Positions 1-7,704 of a stretch of DNA of 35,022 bases are shown in pieces. The number at the start of each line of letters is the position of its first letter. The first letter of the stretch is position 1. Made by a program: the position numbers and the translations under genes. This stretch comes from Planotetraspora thailandica (GTDB taxonomy: Bacteria; Actinomycetota; Actinomycetes; Streptosporangiales; Streptosporangiaceae), in contig NZ_BOOR01000088.1 in NCBI RefSeq assembly GCF_016863335.1, positions 1-35,022 of the forward strand. The letters run 5' to 3'. The notes below the pieces were generated by a model that worked only from the letters and a program-made list of their open reading frames with translations, was not told the origin of the DNA and did not search any database.

Positions 1-96
1 ATTCGCTGTCGTCAGGCACTGTTGATCATTTCTGGGATGCGCAGGTTGACGTACGCGTGAGGCCGGCCTTGCGCCTCCGTCCTCGGCCCGCTGCCG

Positions 97-187
97 GCGC
101 GCGCGGGTCCGGCGATCGTGGTGCGCTCACGATGGGTCCAGTGATGCGCGGCGAGCAGAGAGGGTAGATCGTCGGGCACAAATGCAT
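97..187 (-). pseudogene. Fragment of SAM-dependent methyltransferase (C-terminal part)
   Basis: The minus strand encodes about 30 residues (PDDLPSLLAAHHWTHRE, then TTIAGPARA) that match almost exactly the C-terminal part of the intact methyltransferase at 16014-16868 (its region 16641-16731). At nucleotide level only a few differences are visible. The similarity stops sharply on both sides, so no complete gene exists here. This is a third piece of the methyltransferase repeated at 11762-12064 and 16014-16868, here in inverted orientation. The surrounding frame stays open to about position 12 but resembles nothing known to me. Confidence 0.75.
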
Positions 188-293
188 CGCGATTCCCGGC
201 AACACCGTCAACAGCGCCTGGTAGCCGCGGGCGATGCCGGTCGTTGCGGCCGTGGACGCCGGTCGCGTGCGTGGACGGGCCGTTCACCACTGG

Positions 294-872
294 CTAAAGG
301 GCCCGCAGGGCGACGTCGACGATGGTGTGGAGCGTTTGCCGACTGACGCCGCTGGCTGCCCGGACGGACAACCCTTCGCTGATGGCGGAGACGTATTGAG
401 CCAGCTCCGCCGGGGCCAGTGTGACGCTGGTGTCGCCCTCGCTCCGCCCTTGTTCGAAACGGTCCTGCAGTGTCTGCGTCGTCACGCGACGGAGTTCGGC
501 CAGGGTCGCCGCGATGTCGGCGTTCTCCGGGCTGCAGCGCAGCGCGCTTCCCACGATGAGGCATCCGTGGGGATGACTGGGGCTGGTGATGGCGTCCACG
601 TTGCGATGGAGGTACTCCCGGACCGCATCCCGAACCGTGGGTTCCTCCAGGGCCGCAGCCGTGGGCTGGGTCTCTTCGCGGTAGCGGTTGAGGACCTTCC
701 GGAAGAGATCGTCCTTCGAGCCGAAGGCCGCGTACAGCGAGGCGCGGCCCAGCCCCATGGCGGCTTCCAGCCGCGCCATGGACGTGCCCTCGTAGCCGTG
801 TTCCCAGAACACGTCGAGTGCCTGGTCGAGGGCTTTGTCGAAGTCGAACTCGCGGGGACGACCGCCTGCCAT
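294..872 (-). CDS. TetR/AcrR-family transcriptional repressor
   Basis: This 192-residue protein has the usual TetR size and an N-terminal helix-turn-helix at about residues 26-50 (GTSMARLEAAMG, then GRASLYAAFGSKDDLF). The C-terminal part, rich in helices, would be the ligand and dimer domain. The start is supported by a strong AAGGAGG a few bases upstream. It is divergent from the SDR gene at 995, and the shared gap carries two copies of an ACCGATCGGT-type palindrome. A third related site lies before the epoxide hydrolase at 3008. The inference is autoregulation plus control of the neighbouring oxidoreductases and hydrolase. The ligand is unknown; a small reactive or xenobiotic compound would fit the neighbours. 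Confidence 0.93.
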   Translation of the reverse strand: MAGGRPREFDFDKALDQALDVFWEHGYEGTSMARLEAAMGLGRASLYAAFGSKDDLFRKVLNRYREETQPTAAALEEPTVRDAVREYLHRNVDAITSPSHPHGCLIVGSALRCSPENADIAATLAELRRVTTQTLQDRFEQGRSEGDTSVTLAPAELAQYVSAISEGLSVRAASGVSRQTLHTIVDVALRAL

Positions 873-904
873 CTCCTGCCTCCTTCACCTGGGCACAAGA
901 GAAC

Positions 905-922
905 TGTACCGATCGGTCTTGA
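905..922. promoter_or_regulatory. Putative TetR operator A
   Basis: TGTACCGATCGGTCTTGA contains the perfect 10-bp palindrome ACCGATCGGT at 908-917. It lies about 36 bp upstream of the tetR start in the divergent gap. It shares its core with sites at 952-969 and 2974-2987. Binding is inferred from position and symmetry. Confidence 0.6.
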
Positions 923-951
923 AGTGTGCAATGATGGCCGCGACGGAGTTC

Positions 952-969
952 TATACCGATCGATCTATA
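952..969. promoter_or_regulatory. Putative TetR operator B
   Basis: TATACCGATCGATCTATA is an imperfect 18-bp palindrome sharing TACCGATCG with site A. It ends about 25 bp before the SDR start at 995, where it would overlap the promoter or early transcript of the SDR gene. Repression of that gene by the divergent TetR protein is the likely role. Confidence 0.6.
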
Positions 970-994
970 AATGGTCAGCGAGAAAGGGACAGGT

Positions 995-1756
995 ATGTCC
1001 GGAGCACTGGAAGGCAAGAAGGCACTGGTGACGGGCGGCTCGCGTGGCATCGGAGCTGCGATCGCGCAGAGGCTGGCCAGTGACGGCGCAGATGTCGCCA
1101 TCAGCCACACGAACGGAGGCGATTCAGCCGATCGGGCCGCTGAGGTCGTGGCGGCCATCCGAGGACTGGGGCGGAAGGCGAAGGCGTATGTGGCCGACTC
1201 AGGCGACATGGCCTCGGTCAAGACGCTGGTCGACGATGTCGCGGCGGACTTCAACGGCCTCGACATCCTCGTCAACAACGCGGGGGTGTTCCTCGCGGGT
1301 GAAGTCGGGCCGGAGGGCCTTACGCCGGAAGACTCCGTGCGGCAGATCGACGTGAACTACGGCGGCGTCGTCGCGGCCACGCGGGCAGCTGTGGCTCATC
1401 TGCCCAAGGGCGGGAGGATCGTCACCATCGGAACAAACGCTGCCACCGGCCGGATCGGATTCAACGGGCTGGGTGAGTACGTCGCGACCAAGGCGGCGGT
1501 GACCGCCTATTCCCGCGGAGCCGCCCGGGACCTGGCTCCCCGGGGCATCACCGTCAACGTCGTCCAGCTCGGCGCGATCAACACCCGGATGAATCCGGAG
1601 GACACCGAGTGGGGCGCGCAGCTGGGCGCCACCATCCCGGCGGGGCGCTACGGGAGCCCCGCAGAGGTCGCGGCCGTCGTCGCCTTCCTCGCGGGACCCG
1701 AGTCCGCCTACGTCACCGGCACCACCATCAACGTCGACGGCGGAATGGACGCGTAG
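995..1756 (+). CDS. SDR-family oxidoreductase
   Basis: This is a 253-residue classical short-chain dehydrogenase/reductase. The Rossmann cofactor motif TGGSRGIG is at residues 13-20, NNAG at 94-97 and the catalytic YVATK (Tyr162, Lys166) further on. The segment where the catalytic Ser normally lies reads IGTNAATG, with Thr/Asn rather than Ser, so activity or specificity may differ from typical members. The C-terminal VTGTTINVDGGMDA is characteristic of the family. The ATG at 995 is preferred over 971 because AGGGACAGG precedes it and MSGALEGKKALVTGG is the usual N terminus. The gene is divergent from tetR, with operator-like site B just upstream. The substrate is not predictable. Confidence 0.92.
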   Translation: MSGALEGKKALVTGGSRGIGAAIAQRLASDGADVAISHTNGGDSADRAAEVVAAIRGLGRKAKAYVADSGDMASVKTLVDDVAADFNGLDILVNNAGVFLAGEVGPEGLTPEDSVRQIDVNYGGVVAATRAAVAHLPKGGRIVTIGTNAATGRIGFNGLGEYVATKAAVTAYSRGAARDLAPRGITVNVVQLGAINTRMNPEDTEWGAQLGATIPAGRYGSPAEVAAVVAFLAGPESAYVTGTTINVDGGMDA

Positions 1757-1861
1757 CGGCAGGCTACGACCGGTCGGGCCCGTGCCGCGGGCACTCGACG
1801 CCGCGCCGTAGGTGTTCTCTGCGACGTCCGCACGGCGACGCGGCTGCGCGGGGCCTCCCTC

Positions 1862-1897
1862 GTGTGGCCACGGGCCGCGCGCGGCCCGTGGCCACAC
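1862..1897. terminator. 36-bp perfect palindrome, terminator-like
   Basis: Two 18-base arms (GTGTGGCCACGGGCCGCG and its exact complement) meet with no spacer. The site lies in the 196-bp gap between the SDR stop and the quinone oxidoreductase start. It could form a very stable hairpin; no U-tract follows, as is common in high-GC actinomycetes. It probably separates the two transcripts. Confidence 0.6.
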
Positions 1898-1952
1898 CAC
1901 ACTCGCACCGCAAACAGTTCAGTCGGCACCAAGCCGACGAAGGGGATCTCTC

Positions 1953-2921
1953 ATGGCACGTGTGATCAGAATTCATGACTACGGGAACCCGTCGGTTCTT
2001 CAGGTCGAGACCAGCGATGCCGGCGAACCCGGCCCCGGGCAGATCCTCCTAAGGCAGGACGCAGTCGGGGTGAATGCCGTCGACACCATGATGCGAAGGG
2101 GGGAGTTCGGAAACCCGCTCCCCGCGGTTCTCGGGGTGGAAGGCGCGGGCGTCGTCGAAGCTGTCGGCCCTGGAGTCGAGGGTTACTCCGCCGGTGACCG
2201 CGTAGGCTACTTCTTCTCGGTGGGCGCTTACGCCACCGAACGCGTCATCAGCGCGGAGTCGCTCATTCCGCTCCCGGCGGACATCGAAACAGACCAGGCG
2301 GCCGCGTTCCTGGCCAAGGGACTCACCGCATGGATGGGGATCAGGGCCCTGCATCGCCTTCAGCCCGGTGAAGTGATCCTGGTCCAGGGAGCTTCTGGCG
2401 GCGTCGGGTCCATCCTGTCGCGCTGGGCCAGGGAGCTCGGGGCCACCGTCATCGGAGTGACCGGGTCGAAGGAGAAGCTCACCCAGGTGCAGGCGGGCGC
2501 CCACCACGCGCTGCACGCCGCGCACCCTGAGGTCCTCGAAGCGGTGCGTGGAGTGGCGGCGGACGGTGTCGACGTCGTGTACGACCTCGTGGGCCAGGCC
2601 ACCGCCGAGTTGTCGGGACGCGCTGTCCGTGACGGTGGGGAAATTGTGGCGATTGGTGCCGCTTCCGGCCCGCCGCGGGACTATGGACGGCTCAGCAGCA
2701 GGCGTGGAATCCGGCTGGTCCGCGGTAGTACACCCCAGTACGTGAATCCCTCGACGGACCAGCACATCACCGCAGAACTGTTCGCGGCGGTCCGTAAGGG
2801 AGTGTTCCGCGACCTGAAGATCGCTCACTACGAGTTCGAGGAGGTGCGCCGGGCGCACGAGGACCTCGAACGGCGAAAGCTGTCCGGACTGCCCGTCCTC
2901 AGGACGTCGAGCCAGTCCTGA
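1953..2921 (+). CDS. Quinone oxidoreductase-like MDR-family NADPH-dependent reductase
   Basis: This 322-residue medium-chain dehydrogenase/reductase is of the zinc-free quinone oxidoreductase (QOR) type. The N-terminal GroES-like fold includes the conserved GVEGAGVVEAVG. The nucleotide-binding VQGASGGVGS is at about residues 144-153. The Cys/His ligands of zinc-dependent alcohol dehydrogenases are absent. The expected reaction is NADPH-dependent reduction of quinones or enones. The ATG at 1953 is chosen because GAAGGGG precedes it and MARVIRIHDYGNPSVLQ is the standard QOR start; the frame is open further upstream through the 36-bp palindrome, which is unlikely to be coding. It sits between the SDR and epoxide hydrolase genes, so it probably belongs to the same TetR-linked detoxification set. 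Confidence 0.92.
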   Translation: MARVIRIHDYGNPSVLQVETSDAGEPGPGQILLRQDAVGVNAVDTMMRRGEFGNPLPAVLGVEGAGVVEAVGPGVEGYSAGDRVGYFFSVGAYATERVISAESLIPLPADIETDQAAAFLAKGLTAWMGIRALHRLQPGEVILVQGASGGVGSILSRWARELGATVIGVTGSKEKLTQVQAGAHHALHAAHPEVLEAVRGVAADGVDVVYDLVGQATAELSGRAVRDGGEIVAIGAASGPPRDYGRLSSRRGIRLVRGSTPQYVNPSTDQHITAELFAAVRKGVFRDLKIAHYEFEEVRRAHEDLERRKLSGLPVLRTSSQS

Positions 2922-2973
2922 CTGAGAAGTCGGCACGCGTGGGTCATGCGCCGGCCGTACGCACGAACATCAC

Positions 2974-2987
2974 TTACCGAACGGTAC
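2974..2987. promoter_or_regulatory. Putative TetR operator C
   Basis: TTACCGAACGGTAC, with the symmetric core TACCG-AA-CGGTA, lies 21 bp upstream of the epoxide hydrolase start. It differs from sites A and B mainly in the centre (AA for AT). It could bring the hydrolase, and perhaps the downstream MFS gene, under the same TetR repressor. Confidence 0.5.
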
Positions 2988-3007
2988 AAAAAATCGGAGA
3001 TGGCTTA

Positions 3008-3937
3008 ATGACGGAATCAAACAGGCTCAGCCGTCGGGGACTCCTGCGGGTCGGCGGCGCCGTCGGCGCAGCCACTGTCGCGGGGCTTGTCACCCCGACG
3101 CTCGCACAGGCGGACGCCATGGGGAGTGGGCTGTCCAAGCTGGAGCTTCCGCCGGCGACCGCTGACGTCACCCCCTTCACGCTCCGGGTTCCGGAGAGCA
3201 TGCTGAAGGATCTTCGCCGCCGACTGGGGCAGACGCGGTGGCCGGATCACGAACTGGTCGATGACTGGACACAGGGTGTTCCGCTACCTCGACTGCAAAG
3301 GCTGGTCGAACACTGGCGGACACGGTACGACTGGCGTAGAGCGGAACGGTTTCTGAACAAGTCCGGTCAGCACCGGACAGTGATAGACGGCCTGGGCATC
3401 CACCTGCTTCACGTGCGATCGAGACACCCCAAGGCCATGCCGCTACTGCTGACCCACGGCTGGCCCGGATCGGTCCTGGAGTTCCGCCATGTGATCGGCC
3501 CTCTCACTGATCCGACCCGCTACGGCGGCCGGGCTGAGGATGCCTTCCATGTGGTAATCCCGTCGCTGCCCGGATATGGACTGTCCGACAAGCCCCGCGA
3601 GACGGGTTGGGATCGCTTCCGGACAGCAGAGGCCTGGTCCAAGATCATGTCGCGCCTGGGATACGACCACTATCTCGCCCAGGGCGGCGACTGGGGCGGT
3701 GTCATCGCCACGCAGCTCGGCCGGATGCGGCCCAAGGGGCTGCTGGGCATCCACCTCAACCTGGCAAACGTGGTACCCGCCAACCCTGATCCCGATCCTA
3801 CGCCGGAGGAGAAGCTCGCGATGAGCCAGCTCGATACCTTCTCCAAAGACGGAGCCGGTTACCAGCACATCCAGTCCACCCGCCCCCAGACCATCGGGTA
3901 CGGACTCACCGACTCGCCCGTGGGACAAGCGGGATGG
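3008..3937 (+). pseudogene. Epoxide hydrolase, 5' part (gene split by IS3 element)
   Basis: The first 310 codons encode an EHN-type alpha/beta-hydrolase epoxide hydrolase. There is a Tat signal (SRRGLLRVGGA, Arg9-Arg10), then the N-terminal epoxide hydrolase domain. The oxyanion motif HGWPGS starts at His150, and the nucleophile elbow GGDWGG contains Asp228. The start at 3008 is supported by GGAG 8 bases upstream. After Trp310 (3935-3937) the frame runs into the IS3 element and ends at 3985 with unrelated residues. The rest of the enzyme, including the catalytic His, resumes at 5254. The gene therefore lacks part of its catalytic triad and is presumably inactive. Confidence 0.93.
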
Positions 3938-3944
3938 AGGGGGT

Positions 3945-3965
3945 TCCCCCCGAAGTGTGGACACC
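3945..3965 (+). repeat. IS3 left terminal inverted repeat
   Basis: The 21-bp TCCCCCCGAAGTGTGGACACC-type sequence matches the complement of 5225-5245 with one difference (A/G at the tenth base). It lies just downstream of the orfB stop. Confidence 0.8.
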
Positions 3966-3970
3966 GGTGG

Positions 3971-4858
3971 TTATGCGGCGAGTAGCACTTTATCGGGCTG
4001 CTGCTCGTAGTCGTTTGGGCTGAGGTAGCCCAGGGTGGAGTGTCTTCTTCGGGTGTTGTAGCGGGTGATCCAGGCGAAGACCGACAGCCGGGCCTCCTGG
4101 GCCGATGACCAGCAGGCCGCACCTTGGAGCGTCTCCCGTTTCAGGGTGGCGTTGAGCGCTTCGGCGGCGGCGTTGTCGGCGCTGGTGCCCACCGCGCCCA
4201 TCGACTGCCGCACCCCAAGGTCGGCGCACAGATCAGCGAACTGCCTGGAGGTGTATTGCGCCCCATGATCGGAATGAAAGATCGCCCCGCCGAGTCCGCC
4301 GCGCGTCCGGGCCGCGGCCCGCAACGCATCGGCGACGAGCTCGGTGCGCATGCGGTCGGCGATCGACCATCCGGCCAGCCGGCGTGAGTGCAGGTCGATC
4401 ACCGTGGCCAGGTACAGGAAACGGCCCTCAGCCAAGGGCAGGTAGGTGATGTCGCCCACGTACCGCCGGTTCGGCTCGTCCGCGGTGAAGTCCCGCTTGA
4501 GCAGGTCGGGCACCTTGTGGTGCGAAGGCTCGGGCACCGTGGCGCGCACCTTCTTACGCAAGTGCAGCCCGACGATGCGATGGATGCGCATCACCCGCTC
4601 CACCCGCTTGTGATTGACACGCACACCGCTGTGGCGCAACTCAACGGTGACGCGCGGGCTGCCGTAGGTACCGTCGAACTCGGCGTGAATCTTCTTGATC
4701 CGCGTGGCGAGCTCGGCATCCGCGTGAGCGCGGGCCGCCCGCGCCGCCGCGGCCGCCCGCCACCGGTAGAACCCTGAGCGTGAGATGGCAAGAACACGGC
4801 ACAGTCGCTTCACGCCGAAGGCGCTCGCATGGTCGGCGACGAACTGGAAGCGACTCAC
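3971..4858 (-). CDS. IS3-family transposase OrfB (DDE integrase)
   Basis: About 295 residues form the catalytic half of an IS3-family transposase. The N-terminal HTH_21-like segment includes VLAISRSGFYRW and YGSPRVTVEL. The rve integrase core shows the three acidic residues in context: YVGDITYLPL, IFHSDHGAQYTS and AAAEALNATLKRE. The tail RRRHSTLGYLSPNDYE is typical of the family. The frame stays open upstream, but homology starts near VSRFQFVADHASAFGV. The GTG at 4858 overlaps the orfA stop (GTGA), suggesting translational coupling or an OrfAB fusion by frameshift; I see no classic A-rich slippery run. No internal disruption is visible. Confidence 0.92.
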   Translation of the reverse strand: MSRFQFVADHASAFGVKRLCRVLAISRSGFYRWRAAAAARAARAHADAELATRIKKIHAEFDGTYGSPRVTVELRHSGVRVNHKRVERVMRIHRIVGLHLRKKVRATVPEPSHHKVPDLLKRDFTADEPNRRYVGDITYLPLAEGRFLYLATVIDLHSRRLAGWSIADRMRTELVADALRAAARTRGGLGGAIFHSDHGAQYTSRQFADLCADLGVRQSMGAVGTSADNAAAEALNATLKRETLQGAACWSSAQEARLSVFAWITRYNTRRRHSTLGYLSPNDYEQQPDKVLLAA

Positions 4859-5175
4859 CAGTTGGTCTCCCCGGCGAAATACTTCGCCGCCCGGCGCAGG
4901 ATGTCGCGCTCCAGCTCCAGTTCCCGGATCCGGGCCTTGAGCTGCTTGTTCTCCTCTTCCAGCACGTCGTCGGAGGTTACCGGGGCATCCGACGACTTCT
5001 TCACCGGCCTTGCCTTCTGCGGCGCGGTTCCCGCCGCCTGGGCCTGGCGCACCCACAGGCGCAGCGTCTCGGCGTTGACGCCCAGGTCCCTGGCCACCGA
5101 CGCGTAGGTCCGCGACGGGTCCGACACATACAACGCGACGGCGTCTGCCTTGAACTCAGCTGAGTAGGCCTTCAT
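4855..5175 (-). CDS. IS3-family transposase OrfA (helix-turn-helix protein)
   Basis: About 106 residues begin MKAYSAEFKADAVALYV, a standard HTH_Tnp_1 (IS3/IS911-type OrfA) N terminus. The recognition helix region is YASVARDLGVNAETLRLWVRQ. The C-terminal half, VLEEENKQLKARIRELELER, is a leucine-zipper-like coiled coil for oligomerisation. The start at 5175 is chosen from family alignment; AAGGAG lies about 12 bases upstream. The stop overlaps the likely OrfB start by a GTGA tetranucleotide. Confidence 0.9.
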   Translation of the reverse strand: MKAYSAEFKADAVALYVSDPSRTYASVARDLGVNAETLRLWVRQAQAAGTAPQKARPVKKSSDAPVTSDDVLEEENKQLKARIRELELERDILRRAAKYFAGETNW

Positions 5176-5224
5176 GGCCACGAGGAACTCCTTGGTCTCC
5201 AGATCTCCATGATCTGGCACTCAA

Positions 5225-5245
5225 GGTGTCCACACCTCGGGGGGA
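5225..5245 (-). repeat. IS3 right terminal inverted repeat
   Basis: GGTGTCCACACCTCGGGGGGA-type sequence is complementary to 3945-3965 with a single mismatch. It lies upstream of orfA, about 50 bp beyond its start. Confidence 0.8.
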
Positions 5246-5253
5246 GGGCCCGG

Positions 5254-5613
5254 ATCTACGAGAAATTCGGCACCTGGAGCGACAGCAACTTCAACCCGGA
5301 GTCGGTCCTCGCCATGGACGACATGCTGGACAACATCACTCTGTACTGGCTGACAAATACGGCAACGTCGTCCGCGCGATTCTACTGGGAGAATAGCGAT
5401 GTAAGTTTTGCAGCTATAAAACTCGATCTTCCGGTCGGCGTCACCGTTTTCCCCGGCGAGCTCTACACGCCGCCACGCAAGTGGGCCGAAGAGGCTTTCA
5501 GCCACCTGGTCTACTGGAATAACGATGTTCGCAAGGGCGGACACTTCGCAGCCTTCGAACAGCCCGAGATCTTCACCGATGAGATCCGCGCATTCGGGCG
5601 ACTCTTCCGCTGA
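5254..5613 (+). pseudogene. Epoxide hydrolase, 3' part (gene split by IS3 element)
   Basis: This frame resumes the EHN-type epoxide hydrolase at IYEKFGTWSDSNF and runs to the natural stop. It includes the lid region (LDNITLYWLTNTATSSARFY) and the catalytic His in KGGHFAAFEQPE. Joined to 3008-3937, the ancestral protein would be about 429 residues including its Tat leader, a normal size. Without the upstream start and nucleophile this segment cannot make an active enzyme. The next gene starts only 14 bp after the stop, so the two were probably cotranscribed before the IS3 insertion. Confidence 0.92.
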
Positions 5614-5627
5614 CAAATATTCGTCTG

Positions 5628-7295
5628 ATGCTCAAGAATGCCCGGCGTCTCGCATTCCGAGACACCCATCGTAGCGAGGCGGCCGCACCCTCCAGCACGC
5701 CCACGCCCGAACCGCCCTTTGATCCCGATTCCGCCACCACCCGCCAAGTTAGCGACCCGAACTGGTCCATCGGGACCTGGCTGCTCCTGGCCGTCCTGTG
5801 CGGGGCCCTGTTCCTCGACGGGCTGGACCTGTCGATGGTCGGGGTGGCTCTGCCGTCCATAGGCTCCGACCTGCACATGAACGCCAGTTCGCTGCAGTGG
5901 ATCGTGAGCGGATACATCCTGGGTTACGGGAGCCTGCTGCTGCTCGGCGGCCGCACCTCCGACCTCATCGGCCGGCGGCAGGTCTTCCTCGCTGCCGTCG
6001 TCCTATTCGGTGTGGCGTCCGTGATCAGCGCGCTCCTCAGCAACGACTTCGCACTCATAGCTCTGCGATTTGTGAAGGGCGCATCCGCCGCGTTCACCGT
6101 GCCCGCGGGGCTGTCGATCATCACGACGACGTTCGCCGAGGGACCCGCACGCAACCGCGCACTGAGCTTCTACACCGTCTGCGGGGCGAGCGGGTTCTCC
6201 CTCGGCCTGGTGGTGGGCGGCCTGCTCACCGAGATCGGCTGGCGGGCGACGTTCCTGGTGCCGGGGCCCGTGGCCATCGGCCTGGTACTCGTAGGGCTGA
6301 AGGTGATCCCGCGTGCCGCCCGCGAGCGCGTCAGTTTGAGTCACTTCGATTTGGCGGGTGCTTTGACCAGCACCGTGGCCCTGCTGGTCCTGGTCTTCGC
6401 CGTGGTCGAAGCGCCGGCGGAGGGCTGGGGATCACTCCAGACGATCGGCCTGCTCATACTGAGCGTCGTGCTGATGGCCGCCTTCGTGATCATCGAACGC
6501 AAGCATCCACGCCCGCTCGTGCGGCTCGGCATCCTCCGCTCTTCCGCGCTGGTTCACGCCAACCTGTCCGCGGCCGCCATGTTCGGCGGCTACTCGGCCT
6601 TCCAGTTCATCGTCACCCTCTACGTCCAGGACTCGCTGGGGTGGTCTCCGCTGACGATGTCCCTGGCGTTCCTGCCGACCGGAGTGCTGGTGGTGGCGAG
6701 CGCGACCAAGATGGAGGAGGTGCTCGACCGGGTGAACACCACCGTGCTGATCTTCTTCGGCCTGCTGGCGTTCATCATCGCCTACGTATTGTTCCTGCGC
6801 GTCAACCCCTCGATGTCCTATGCCGACTTCATGCTGCCGACGATGCTGCTGCTCGGCGTCGGCTTCGCTCTCTGCTTCCCCTCGGTCAACGCGCAGGCCA
6901 CCCAGGGGGTCGCGGATCACGAGCAGGGACTCGCGTCCGGCCTGCTCAACACGAGCCTCCAGATCGGCGGCGCTATCGTGCTCGCCATCGCCAGCGCGCT
7001 GCTCTCCGGCTCCGGCACGGGTCCGGTGCACCACCAGCTGCTGCCTGGGATGACCACGGCCATCAGCGTGTCCGCGGGGGTCACACTGGCGGCACTGCTC
7101 ATGACGGCCTTACGGCTGGTGCGCCACCGTTTCCTACCGGCTCCGGGGTCTCGCCGTGTTCCAAGGCCCGCCGCAGGACCCGAACGCGGGCGCCGCCGCC
7201 GTGTCCGCGCAGCTCGGCGGGGCGAGATCGGGGCTGAAATGATCGAGCGGTCTAGTGGAGCCGCACGCGAAGGCGTAACGTCCTGCCGGAGATGA
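5628..7295 (+). CDS. MFS transporter, DHA2-type (14 TM) drug exporter
   Basis: This 555-residue membrane protein has a polar N-terminal leader of about 45 residues, then many hydrophobic segments consistent with 14 helices. Diagnostic MFS signatures are LDLSMVGVALPSIGSDL in TM1, GGRTSDLIGRRQVF in the TM2-TM3 loop (motif A) and GASGFSLGLVVGGLLTE (motif C of antiporters). It most resembles EmrB/QacA-type proton-driven exporters. The Arg-rich C-terminal tail after about residue 500 is unusual and may reflect an altered 3' end. No convincing ribosome site precedes the ATG; with only 14 bp from the interrupted epoxide hydrolase stop, translation may have depended on coupling, which the IS3 insertion would disturb. 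Confidence 0.88.
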   Translation: MLKNARRLAFRDTHRSEAAAPSSTPTPEPPFDPDSATTRQVSDPNWSIGTWLLLAVLCGALFLDGLDLSMVGVALPSIGSDLHMNASSLQWIVSGYILGYGSLLLLGGRTSDLIGRRQVFLAAVVLFGVASVISALLSNDFALIALRFVKGASAAFTVPAGLSIITTTFAEGPARNRALSFYTVCGASGFSLGLVVGGLLTEIGWRATFLVPGPVAIGLVLVGLKVIPRAARERVSLSHFDLAGALTSTVALLVLVFAVVEAPAEGWGSLQTIGLLILSVVLMAAFVIIERKHPRPLVRLGILRSSALVHANLSAAAMFGGYSAFQFIVTLYVQDSLGWSPLTMSLAFLPTGVLVVASATKMEEVLDRVNTTVLIFFGLLAFIIAYVLFLRVNPSMSYADFMLPTMLLLGVGFALCFPSVNAQATQGVADHEQGLASGLLNTSLQIGGAIVLAIASALLSGSGTGPVHHQLLPGMTTAISVSAGVTLAALLMTALRLVRHRFLPAPGSRRVPRPAAGPERGRRRRVRAARRGEIGAEMIERSSGAAREGVTSCRR

Positions 7296-7509
7296 TCGAG
7301 AGCGGTGACGGAGCGGTCCTGATGATCACCGGCATCACGGCTGCACAACCAGTGCCCCACCTCTGCGGCCCGGGCCCGGTGACGGCCGCCGCCAACATGG
7401 CAGTCCCACCGTCCAGCCGGACGAACTCGCCGAGCACTACTGGGACATGTACAGCCGGCGCAACCGGATCGAACAGGCCCACCCCATCGAGCTCACACCG
7501 CAAGCGGTG
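7278..7509 (+). pseudogene. Degraded short-chain dehydrogenase remnant
   Basis: Two pieces in different frames read like one SDR gene with its middle deleted. From 7278, NVLPEMIESGDGAVLMITG and the following ITAAQPVPHL match the central beta-strand region. From 7411, another frame gives VQPDELAEHYWDMYSRRNR and then IEQAHPIEL, a common SDR C terminus. There is no start, cofactor motif or YxxxK. This fills most of the 400-bp gap between the MFS gene and pntA. It is not a copy of the SDR at 995. Confidence 0.6.
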
Positions 7510-7558
7510 ACACCCCGGCATGGAGCCCGCACGGCGACGCCACCGCGTAACCGACAGC

Positions 7559-7596
7559 GTGAGGCTCCAGAATGCCGAAGTGTTCCGGAGCCTCAC
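7559..7596. promoter_or_regulatory. Stem-loop upstream of pntA
   Basis: GTGAGGCTCC (7559-7568) and GGAGCCTCAC (7587-7596) form a perfect 10-bp stem around an 18-base loop, about 110 bp before the pntA start. It could be a terminator for upstream transcription or a leader structure of pntAB. Its role is not known. Confidence 0.4.
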
Positions 7597-7704
7597 CCCG
7601 TGACGGCTTGCGGTCACAGGCGCCGCGGCCGCTTTCCGCGACCACGGGTGAACCCCTCCTTCGCAGATCGACCGTCGTGCCCCACTGAAAAGAGAACACG
7701 AGCC

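Larger units (their letters stand above)
3938..5253 (-). mobile_element. IS3-family insertion sequence interrupting epoxide hydrolase
   Basis: The element carries overlapping orfA and orfB on the minus strand between near-perfect 21-bp inverted repeats at 3945-3965 and 5225-5245. It lies inside the epoxide hydrolase gene: removing 3938-5253 joins codon Trp310 in frame to the Ile-Tyr-Glu-Lys-Phe continuation. The exact termini are unresolved because G/C runs flank both repeats, and a 3-4 bp target duplication is not obvious. Both transposase frames look intact, so the element may still be active. Confidence 0.9.
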
